Made by a program: the position numbers and the translations under genes
The notes under the pieces: generated by a model
Database searches by the model: none
Told to the model about the DNA's origin: nothing
Seen by the model: the letters and a program-made list of their open reading frames with translations, nothing else
Assembly: GCA_030588935.1 (NCBI GenBank)
Contig: JAUUWR010000050.1
Span: forward strand, 1-7,436
DNA from: a bacterium
Lineage (GTDB): Archaea; Nanobdellota; Nanobdellia; Pacearchaeales; GW2011-AR1
DNA: 7,436 bases
Direction: 5' to 3'
Shown: piece after piece, positions 1 to 5,364 of the stretch
Layout of the letters: every line of letters begins with the position of its first letter
How positions within the stretch are numbered: position 1 is the stretch's first letter

Positions 1-1
1 T

Positions 2-262
2 TTTGCACAGCTTTATCTTATGAATGATCCTTTTAATAATTACCCAACAATAAGGCTGGCACACAGCCAGGACGATCCTACTATTGCAAGTTTAAAAACT
101 CAGGGATTAAATTTTGGAGAGTTTGTTTTCTTTAGGGGCTTTAGAGGTCCAATAAAAATCTGGGATACAAGAGATATTCCTGATAATATCTTAATAATAG
201 AAGGATTTTTAAGACAGCGGGGTCATTGGGCTGAATTTGATAATTTACAATTTGTGGGATGA
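2..262 (+). CDS. 3' end of an unrecognised protein-coding gene (partial)
   Basis: This frame is open from the window edge to a TGA stop at 260-262, giving 86 visible residues. An internal ATG at 20 exists, but it has no Shine-Dalgarno sequence and the frame continues upstream of it, so I treat the gene as truncated at its 5' side rather than starting there. The visible part has alternating hydrophobic and charged residues with several aromatics, for example GEFVFFRGFRGPIKIW and, near the end, RGHWAEFDNLQFVG. This suggests a folded, beta-rich C-terminal domain, with no membrane segment in the visible part. I do not recognise the family. It ends 74 bases before the epimerase gene on the same strand, and that gap holds promoter-like sequence, so it may not belong to the glycan operon. 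Reality of the gene is likely; its function is unknown. Confidence 0.6.
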   Translation, partial: FAQLYLMNDPFNNYPTIRLAHSQDDPTIASLKTQGLNFGEFVFFRGFRGPIKIWDTRDIPDNILIIEGFLRQRGHWAEFDNLQFVG

Positions 263-292
263 AGCAAATTTATAGATTTAAGTTTAATAAAC

Positions 293-328
293 CTTATAAA
301 GATTCTAAATCAGATTAAATTATCAGGA
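293..328 (+). promoter_or_regulatory. Possible archaeal-type promoter and weak ribosome site before the epimerase
   Basis: The 74-base gap holds a TATA-like CTTATAAA at 293-300 preceded by A-rich sequence. If this is an archaeal TATA box, initiation about 26 bases downstream would fall near 320-325, leaving a short leader. AGGA at 325-328 lies 8 bases before the ATG at 337 and could be a weak Shine-Dalgarno site. A second TATA-like stretch, TTTATA at about 269-274, is also present. The sequence is AT-rich, so chance matches are expected; this is suggestive only. Confidence 0.3.
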
Positions 329-336
329 TTTTCAAA

Positions 337-1437
337 ATGATTACAATTATTATCGGAACAAAAGCCGAGCTTATCAAAACAGCGCCATTAATGCTTGAAT
401 TAGAAAAACAAAATAAAAAATATATTTTTGTAAACACAGGCCAACATAATCTTACAAAAGAATGTAAAGAATTTGGAATAAGGGTTCCTAATGTTATTTT
501 ATCAGAAGAGCCAGAAAAAGGCACAAAATTTATGTCAAATGTTAATCAATCCAGTATTGTGTGGTCTTTTTTTATGATATTAAAAATAAGAAAGATGTTA
601 AGAAGAATAAAAAATATTACCTTTGTTTTAGTTCACAGCGACACAATGAGTACGGTTGTTGCTGCAATTGCTGCTTCTTCTTTATTAAATCCTGGCAGAA
701 AATGGAAAACAGTTCATCTAGAGTCAGGACTAAGAAGCGAAAGTCTAAGAGAGCCTTTCCCTGAAGAAATAGCAAGAAAGATAGGGGATAAGTTTTCAGA
801 CATCTTAATTGCAGTCTCTGAAAAGTCTAAGAATAATCTGGAAAAAGAAGGGGTGCATGGGAGCGTACTCCTCTTGGGCAATATTGCAATAGATTCTGCT
901 CTTGCAACTTTTAAAAAAGCGAAAAAGGAATATAAAAAGATAAAAGGCCAGTATGCATTGGTTAATGTACATAGGCATGAAAACCTGCGTTCTAGAGAAA
1001 GAATGATTAAAATTATTTCCATTGTTTCAAAAATTCCAATAAAAGTTTATTGGCCTTTGCACGACGGAACTAAATATTACTTGAAAAAATATGGTTTGTT
1101 TAAGATAATTAAGAATAACAAAAATATTGTTTTATCTGATTTAGTAAGCTACTCAAAATTCACACATATGCTGGTGCATTCAAAGATGCTTCTTGTTGAT
1201 GGAGGTTCTATTCAGGAAGAAAGCCTTATTTTCAAAAAACCATGTATCTTGCTTAGAAAGAAAACAGAAAGGCAAGAAGGTCTCGAAACCGGAATTAATT
1301 TTTTAACTGAACTAAACGTGGAGAAAACAAAAAAAATTATTGACCATATCTTGGATAAAAACTTCAAAATTCCAGACATGGAGAATCCTTATGGGGGTAA
1401 AGGAGCGAGTAAGAGAGTAGCAGATATATTATTTTAA
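337..1437 (+). CDS. wecB: UDP-N-acetylglucosamine 2-epimerase, non-hydrolysing, divergent WecB family
   Basis: The family interconverts UDP-GlcNAc and UDP-ManNAc in the cytoplasm, supplying ManNAc-type sugars for surface glycans. The 366-residue length is normal for this GT-B-fold enzyme. Recognisable motifs, in order, are GTKAELIK (7-14, usually GTRPE), TGQHN (34-38), HSDT (100-103), HLESGLR (127-133), PEEIAR (142-147), VHRHEN (211-216), DGGSIQEES (288-296), RKKTERQEGLETG (307-319) and the tail NPYGGKGASK (350-359). The residues matching the catalytic Asp, two Glu and His of bacterial WecB are present (D102, E129, E143 or E144, H212). Variations are Lys for Arg in the first motif and AR for the usual NR after PEE. 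The start is supported by AGGA 8 bases upstream and by the first motif lying directly at the N terminus. The gene ends 78 bases before the dehydratase. The family is secure; exact substrate and product are inferred. Confidence 0.9.
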   Translation: MITIIIGTKAELIKTAPLMLELEKQNKKYIFVNTGQHNLTKECKEFGIRVPNVILSEEPEKGTKFMSNVNQSSIVWSFFMILKIRKMLRRIKNITFVLVHSDTMSTVVAAIAASSLLNPGRKWKTVHLESGLRSESLREPFPEEIARKIGDKFSDILIAVSEKSKNNLEKEGVHGSVLLLGNIAIDSALATFKKAKKEYKKIKGQYALVNVHRHENLRSRERMIKIISIVSKIPIKVYWPLHDGTKYYLKKYGLFKIIKNNKNIVLSDLVSYSKFTHMLVHSKMLLVDGGSIQEESLIFKKPCILLRKKTERQEGLETGINFLTELNVEKTKKIIDHILDKNFKIPDMENPYGGKGASKRVADILF

Positions 1438-1474
1438 TTGTGACAGCTAATCAATAAAAAATTAAAATATCTTT

Positions 1475-1510
1475 CGGGGAAATATTTTTAAACACATAAA
1501 ACATTTGAGG
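1475..1510 (+). promoter_or_regulatory. Archaeal-like BRE/TATA element and Shine-Dalgarno before the dehydratase gene
   Basis: The 78-base gap after the epimerase contains GGGGAAATATTTTTAAA (about 1476-1492). This fits an archaeal pattern of purine-rich BRE followed by a TATA box (TTTTTAAA at 1485-1492). Initiation about 26 bases downstream would lie close to the ATG at 1516, giving a leaderless or nearly leaderless transcript. A separate GAGG at 1507-1510, 5 bases before the ATG, would serve as ribosome site on any longer transcript reading through from the epimerase. The two signals may therefore serve different transcripts. No terminator-like hairpin is evident in the gap. Confidence 0.42.
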
Positions 1511-1515
1511 AAAAA

Positions 1516-2541
1516 ATGGAAAGTATAATAACAGGCAAACGTGTACTAGTTACAGGCGGTTCAGGATCAATTGGAAGTGAAATTGTGCGTAATTTATTGA
1601 CCCTACAACCAAAAGAGATAAGAGTTTTTAATAGAAGTGAGTTTCCTCAAATCGAATTGGAAAAAGAACTTCAAGATTATAAAAACATAACATATTTCAT
1701 AGGAGATGTACGCGATGAAATTCGCTTGAATGAAGTATTAGAAGGAATAGATATTGTTTTCCATACTGCAGCATTAAAACATGTTGATATTTGTGAATAC
1801 AACCCTTATGAAGCCCTAATGACCAATACAATAGGAACAAAAAATATCATAAAATATGCTTTAAAAAAGAATATAGAAAAAGTCATTCTCATAAGCACAG
1901 ACAAGGCTGCTAATCCTACAAACACTATGGGTGCAACAAAGCTTTTGGCAGAACGCCTTATTACTGAAGCAGATTATAATAAGGGTGACCGACGCACTAT
2001 TTTCTGTTCAGTACGTTTTGGAAATGTTTTAGGTTCTATAGGTTCGATTATTCCCTTATTTAAGAAAATGATTCGAGAACAAAAAAAAGTAACTATAACT
2101 GATTTAAACATGACCCGATTTGTAATGACCATACCTGAAGCAGCAAAACTTGTTCTTAAGGCTGCTGAAATCTCAAAAGGTGGTGAAACTTTTATACTTA
2201 AAATGATTTCTGTAAAGCTCTGTAATCTTATAGATGCGATATTGGAACTAACAAGTAAGAAATATGGAATAAATATACAGGAAATTGATAGAAAGATAAT
2301 AGGATTACGCCCAGGTGAAAAAATACATGAAGATTTAATAACAGAGACTGAATGGGCAAGAACAGTAGAAACAGATGAAATTTATGTTATTATCTCTCCT
2401 ATTGATAAGACAAAGACAATAGAAAATTATGAAAATTTGGGTTGGAAAAAACCTCAAACTCATAGCTATAATTCAAGGGATGTTAAACTCTTAACAAAAG
2501 AAGAAATAATTTCTCTTTTGGAACAGGAAAAATTGATATAA
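1516..2541 (+). CDS. CapD/WbpM-type UDP-sugar (UDP-GlcNAc) 4,6-dehydratase
   Basis: This is a short-chain dehydrogenase/reductase-fold enzyme of the polysaccharide-biosynthesis CapD family, which converts UDP-GlcNAc to a 4-keto-6-deoxy-HexNAc nucleotide, sometimes with C5 inversion. The glycine-rich cofactor loop is TGGSGSIG (13-20). It is followed by IGDVRD (62-67), HTAALKHVD (83-91), STDKAANPTNTMGATK (127-142), RFGNVLGS (167-174), MTRF (199-202) and GLRPGEK (263-269). Met138 replaces the usual SDR tyrosine, as in WbpM-like members. At 341 residues it is a soluble, catalytic-domain-only form without the membrane region of WbpM/CapD, like PseB or FnlA. GAGG 5 bases upstream supports the start. 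Arginine codons are mostly CGN (11 of 16), unlike every neighbour, pointing to a separate origin. The sequence does not decide between PseB-like, FnlA/CapE-like and WbpM-like stereochemistry, so no symbol is given. Confidence 0.88.
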   Translation: MESIITGKRVLVTGGSGSIGSEIVRNLLTLQPKEIRVFNRSEFPQIELEKELQDYKNITYFIGDVRDEIRLNEVLEGIDIVFHTAALKHVDICEYNPYEALMTNTIGTKNIIKYALKKNIEKVILISTDKAANPTNTMGATKLLAERLITEADYNKGDRRTIFCSVRFGNVLGSIGSIIPLFKKMIREQKKVTITDLNMTRFVMTIPEAAKLVLKAAEISKGGETFILKMISVKLCNLIDAILELTSKKYGINIQEIDRKIIGLRPGEKIHEDLITETEWARTVETDEIYVIISPIDKTKTIENYENLGWKKPQTHSYNSRDVKLLTKEEIISLLEQEKLI

Positions 2542-2658
2542 ATTTTGTTGATTAGTAGAAATATTAGTTAAATACTCTCCTTTTATCAAACTAATAAAAG
2601 TGTGAATGTAAACATATTTAGGGTATCGTAATGAATAAAACTTACATAAACTTTAAAA
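2542..2658 (+). other. Intergenic junction with short repeats and stop codons in all forward frames
   Basis: This gap separates the dehydratase from the remnant epimerase tail. All three forward frames contain stops and I see no recognisable protein fragment. It holds a near-repeat of ATGAATAAA(A)CTT (2631-2643 and 2659-2670, the second reaching into the mini-ORF), which may record a small duplication. It also holds a possible BRE/TATA element, GTAAACATATTTA, at 2608-2620, which could drive the downstream operon. A breakpoint of the rearrangement that removed the rest of the second epimerase gene most likely lies here. Confidence 0.4.
2608..2620 (+). promoter_or_regulatory. Possible archaeal BRE/TATA element before the five-gene operon
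   Basis: GTAAACATATTTA fits the RNAAAnn-TATA arrangement of archaeal promoters. Initiation about 26 bases downstream would be near 2642, some 17 bases before the ATG of the mini-ORF at 2659 and about 120 bases before the methyltransferase. It is the best promoter candidate between the dehydratase and the overlapping gene run. The AT-rich background makes this weak evidence. Confidence 0.28.
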
Positions 2659-2769
2659 ATGAATAAACTTTTTAGAAATTCTCAAATGAAAAAAATAAAA
2701 GTTAAAAAATTCAAAAATCCTTATGGAGAAAAAGGTATTAGTAAGAAAATTGTGGAGATATTGAGATGA
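2659..2769 (+). pseudogene. Remnant C-terminal tail of a second UDP-GlcNAc 2-epimerase (36-residue ORF)
   Basis: A short frame opens at ATG 2659 (another ATG at 2686) and ends at TGA 2767-2769, giving 36 residues. Its end, NPYGEKGISKKIVEIL, aligns without gaps to the end of the complete epimerase in this window, NPYGGKGASKRVADIL: 10 of 16 residues are identical and most others conservative. I count about 34 of 48 bases identical over this stretch, so it is a diverged relative rather than a recent duplicate. NPYG followed by a G/K-rich stretch and a short helix is the usual C terminus of WecB-family enzymes. The other roughly 330 residues are missing; an in-frame stop lies at 2647-2649. GGAG at 2754-2757 inside these codons is positioned as the ribosome site of the next gene, and the stop overlaps that gene's start (ATGA). 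It may still be translated as a leader peptide; catalysis is impossible. Confidence 0.75.
2754..2757 (+). promoter_or_regulatory. Shine-Dalgarno of the small methyltransferase, inside the epimerase remnant
   Basis: GGAG lies 8 bases before the ATG at 2766, within the codons for the conserved ...VEIL... tail of the remnant epimerase. The ribosome site of the next gene is therefore part of the old coding sequence, which gives a reason for this tail to persist after loss of the rest of the gene. Confidence 0.55.
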
Positions 2770-3284
2770 AACTTAATCTTGGCTGTGGAAATGATTACAA
2801 AGAAGGATATGTTAATATAGATTCTTCCAAAGATGTAAAATCAGATAAAGTTTGGAATTTGGAAAAAACTCCTCTTCCATTCAAAGCTAATTCGATTGAT
2901 GAGGTTCTCGCTCATCATGTTTTAGAGCATATTCATAATTTTATCCCTTTGATGCATGATTTACATAGAATCTGTGAAAAGAGGGCTCTTATAAAAATTA
3001 AAGTTCCTTTTTATTTAAGTTGTGGTGCTTTTATGGACCCAACTCATAAAAGATTTTTCACACCTTTTACAATGGACTATTTTTGCAATTCTTGTTTTAA
3101 CTATGAAATTACAAATAAACCTTTATTTAAAAAAAGGAGGGTAAAATTAAGATATACTTTCACAAGAAAAATTAATTACTTAATAGACCCCCTGATTAAT
3201 TTTAACCACAAAATATATTGTAAGTTCTTTGCGGGAATATTTCCTTGTGCTGAAATTTATTTTGAATTGGAGGTATTGAAATGA
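2766..3284 (+). CDS. Small class I SAM-dependent methyltransferase
   Basis: The 172-residue protein opens directly with the SAM-binding loop LNLGCGN (3-9), followed by the acidic strand end VNID (16-19). Downstream are LPFKANSIDEV (37-47), HHVLEHI (50-56) and DPTHKRFFT (91-99). This is the pattern of the compact Methyltransf_11-like proteins often found in archaeal and bacterial glycan clusters. The family transfers methyl groups from S-adenosylmethionine; the acceptor here cannot be read from sequence, and a sugar or glycan end is the contextual guess. Length is short but complete, since the fold begins at the first residue and the C terminus is a beta-strand-like FELEVLK. The start is fixed by GGAG 8 bases upstream and by the ATGA overlap with the preceding remnant ORF; the stop overlaps the next gene's ATG. 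No signal peptide or membrane segment is seen. Confidence 0.82.
   Translation: MKLNLGCGNDYKEGYVNIDSSKDVKSDKVWNLEKTPLPFKANSIDEVLAHHVLEHIHNFIPLMHDLHRICEKRALIKIKVPFYLSCGAFMDPTHKRFFTPFTMDYFCNSCFNYEITNKPLFKKRRVKLRYTFTRKINYLIDPLINFNHKIYCKFFAGIFPCAEIYFELEVLK
3269..3274 (+). promoter_or_regulatory. Strong Shine-Dalgarno of the radical SAM gene
   Basis: GGAGGT lies 6 bases before the ATG at 3281 and inside the last codons of the methyltransferase. It is the strongest ribosome site in the window. It fixes the start and suggests independent initiation in addition to coupling through the ATGA overlap. Confidence 0.7.
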
Positions 3285-4540
3285 AAATAGAATTAATTCA
3301 CCCTCCACATTATGAATCAATAGAAGATAGATTAGATGCCCCCCTGGGATTATTATATATTGCTTCTACCTTGGAAAAATCAGGACATGAAGTAAGAATA
3401 AATGATTTATCGGGAATTCCAAGAGAAAAATGGAAGATTAATGAAGCAGATTTGTATGGAATTACAACGTATGTTACAACTATCCCAATATCTAAAGAAA
3501 TTGCAAGAAAATGTAAGATTATCAACCAAAAAGCAAAAGTTATTGTTGGAGGAGCTCATCCTACTTGTGTCCCAACTCAAATGAGTTCTCTTTTTGACAT
3601 TATTGTACAAGGAGAAGGAGAACTATCTTTCTTAGACATAATTAAAGATTATCCAAATACTAGAAGATATTATAAAAAATCATTAGAAAGAAATCTTGAT
3701 TTATATCCAAATCCAGCATATCATTTAGTTGATTTAGAAAGTTATAAAAGAACTATTGATGATAAACCTTCTTTAACTATGCTAACTTCAAGAGGGTGTA
3801 TTTTTAAATGTGCTTTTTGTGGATTAGATGAATCTCATAAAATAGTTAAACAAAGGTCACCAAAGGTGGTTGCAAGAGAAATTAGAGAATTAAAAGAAAC
3901 ATATGGGATAACTAAATATAACTTTCAAGATGATACTTTTACAATAGATCGTAAAAGATTATATAAAATGTTGGACTTATTTAAATCAATTAATATTGGT
4001 TTTAGGTGTCATGGAAGAGCAGGATTAGATAAACAAAAAGATTATGCTAAATTAAAGGAAGCTGGATGTGATATGCTTTCTTGGGGCATTGAAAGTGGTT
4101 CTCAAAAGATATTGGATTTAATGAATAAACAATCTACTGTAAAAGACAATGAAAATGTTATTCTTTGGGCGAAGGAAGAAGGAATTACCACAAGAGCTTT
4201 TTTTATATTGGGGTTTCCTGGGGAGACAAAGGAAACCATAGAAGAAACAAAAGATTTTATTGAAAGGACAAATCCAGACCAATACTTTATTAGTAACTTT
4301 GTTCCTTACCCGGGCACAGATGTATGGAACAACCTAAAGAAGTATGGAATTACTAAAATAAATAAAGATTTTAACAATTACTTTCAAGTTGATAAAACAG
4401 GATATGGTTCTATTAATATTGAAACAAATAAATTATCTATGGATGAATTTAAGGAATTAGAAAGAGATTTTAGAACTTGGATAAGTAAAAGAAAAAGAAG
4501 GGGAAAAATTTTAGATTACGAAAAAAAACTAGAAAAATGA
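3281..4540 (+). CDS. B12-binding-type radical SAM enzyme
   Basis: The N-terminal part (about 1-150) looks like a cobalamin-binding Rossmann-type domain: LIHPPH (5-10), APLGLLYIASTLEKSGHEV (20-38), VIVGGAHPT (87-95) and DIIVQGEGE (106-114). The radical SAM core (about 160-350) carries the cluster motif C173-x3-C177-x2-C180 within RGCIFKCAFCG. It is followed by FQDDTF (215-220), WGIESGSQ (268-275), FILGFPGET (308-316) and YPGTD (343-347). Such proteins bind a 4Fe-4S cluster and cleave SAM to a 5'-deoxyadenosyl radical; relatives methylate unactivated carbons or do other radical chemistry. I see no DxHxxG, so if cobalamin binds it would lack the lower histidine ligand, or the domain may be vestigial. 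At 419 residues it is somewhat short for the class. It overlaps both neighbours by ATGA in a glycan operon, so a sugar or lipid-carrier substrate is plausible but unproven. Confidence 0.87.
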   Translation: MKIELIHPPHYESIEDRLDAPLGLLYIASTLEKSGHEVRINDLSGIPREKWKINEADLYGITTYVTTIPISKEIARKCKIINQKAKVIVGGAHPTCVPTQMSSLFDIIVQGEGELSFLDIIKDYPNTRRYYKKSLERNLDLYPNPAYHLVDLESYKRTIDDKPSLTMLTSRGCIFKCAFCGLDESHKIVKQRSPKVVAREIRELKETYGITKYNFQDDTFTIDRKRLYKMLDLFKSINIGFRCHGRAGLDKQKDYAKLKEAGCDMLSWGIESGSQKILDLMNKQSTVKDNENVILWAKEEGITTRAFFILGFPGETKETIEETKDFIERTNPDQYFISNFVPYPGTDVWNNLKKYGITKINKDFNNYFQVDKTGYGSINIETNKLSMDEFKELERDFRTWISKRKRRGKILDYEKKLEK

Positions 4541-5364
4541 AATTATGTTGTATTATTATAATGAATTTTAATGAGAAAGAATATTTAAAGAATTGCTTGG
4601 ATTCTATTAAGAGGAATACTAATTATAGTAATTACAAAATCATTGTATTAGATAATAATTCAAAGGATGGAAGTGATAAGTTAATAAAAAAAAAATATCT
4701 TTGGGTTGATTTAATTGAAAACTTAAGAAATGAAGGTGCTTCTAGAACTCTTAATATTGGTATAGAATATGCTCTTAAAAAATATAATCCAGATTATTTT
4801 TATTTGTTAAATAATGATACGTTGGTAGAAAAAAATTGGTTAACAGAGGCCATAAAAACTATCTCAAAAGATAAAAAAATAGGAATAGTTGGCTCAAAAC
4901 AATTAACTTTTGAAGGAAAACCTTCAATTTCTGCTGGTTGGATCTCTATGTGGGGGGTGAATTATTATAGGGGCAATTCAAACAAAGAAGTTAATTGGGT
5001 TTCTGGTGCAGGGCTTTTAATAAAAAAAGAAGTAATAGAAAAAATAGGATTACTAGACGAGATCTATTCTCCCGCATATTATGAAGAAACAGATTTTGAA
5101 AAGAGAGCTATTAATGCGGGTTTTAAAATATTATATAATCCAAAATCAGTTATATATCATAAAGGAAGCGGCACGATTAGAAAATTAGACCAAGACAAAA
5201 TCTTTTATATTTTCTATAAGAATAGGACAAGGTTTTTTCTGAAACATTTTTCAATATATTATTTTCTGCCAAGAATTTTCCTGGATATTTATAAATCAAT
5301 AAAATTAAAAAAATTTAAAATCCTAATAAAAGCCTACAAAGAAGGTTACAAATCTCTAAAATGA
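4537..5364 (+). CDS. GT2 family glycosyltransferase (rhamnosyltransferase-like)
   Basis: This 275-residue GT-A-fold enzyme would transfer a sugar from a nucleotide donor to a growing glycan at the cytoplasmic face of the membrane. Visible motifs are the N-terminal strand CCIIIMNFNEKEYLKNCL (4-21), DNNSKDGS (39-46), the metal-binding DXD equivalent LNNDT (91-95), VSGAGLLIKKEVI (155-167), the acceptor-side region YYEETDFEKRA (181-191) and YHKGSGT (207-213). This order is typical of the dTDP-rhamnosyltransferase-like GT2 subgroup, but donor specificity cannot be read from these motifs. The C-terminal tail is rich in aromatic and lysine residues and may contact the membrane; there is no clear transmembrane helix. 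A run of ten A bases (4686-4695) lies in codons 50-53. No good Shine-Dalgarno precedes the ATG, so expression probably depends on coupling to the radical SAM gene through the ATGA overlap. Confidence 0.88.
   Translation: MKLCCIIIMNFNEKEYLKNCLDSIKRNTNYSNYKIIVLDNNSKDGSDKLIKKKYLWVDLIENLRNEGASRTLNIGIEYALKKYNPDYFYLLNNDTLVEKNWLTEAIKTISKDKKIGIVGSKQLTFEGKPSISAGWISMWGVNYYRGNSNKEVNWVSGAGLLIKKEVIEKIGLLDEIYSPAYYEETDFEKRAINAGFKILYNPKSVIYHKGSGTIRKLDQDKIFYIFYKNRTRFFLKHFSIYYFLPRIFLDIYKSIKLKKFKILIKAYKEGYKSLK

Noticed and set aside
714..1022. Open frame of 102 codons on the reverse strand
   Set aside because: It is antisense to conserved epimerase motifs (HLESGLR to VHRHEN), with no recognisable protein features of its own.
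337..2541. Reading the epimerase plus dehydratase as a defined L-FucNAc operon (fnlA/fnlC)
   Set aside because: The third enzyme is absent, the two genes differ in codon use and are separated by a promoter-like gap, and the dehydratase motifs do not decide the stereochemical class.
2563..2595. Inverted repeat ATTAGTT / AACTAAT with a 19-base spacer after the dehydratase stop, considered as a terminator
   Set aside because: The stem is only 7 bp, almost all A/T, with a long loop and no following T-run on the + strand; expected by chance in such AT-rich sequence.
3136..3140. GGAGG inside the small methyltransferase, considered as an internal ribosome site
   Set aside because: No start codon follows at a suitable distance, and the methyltransferase frame continues intact through it.
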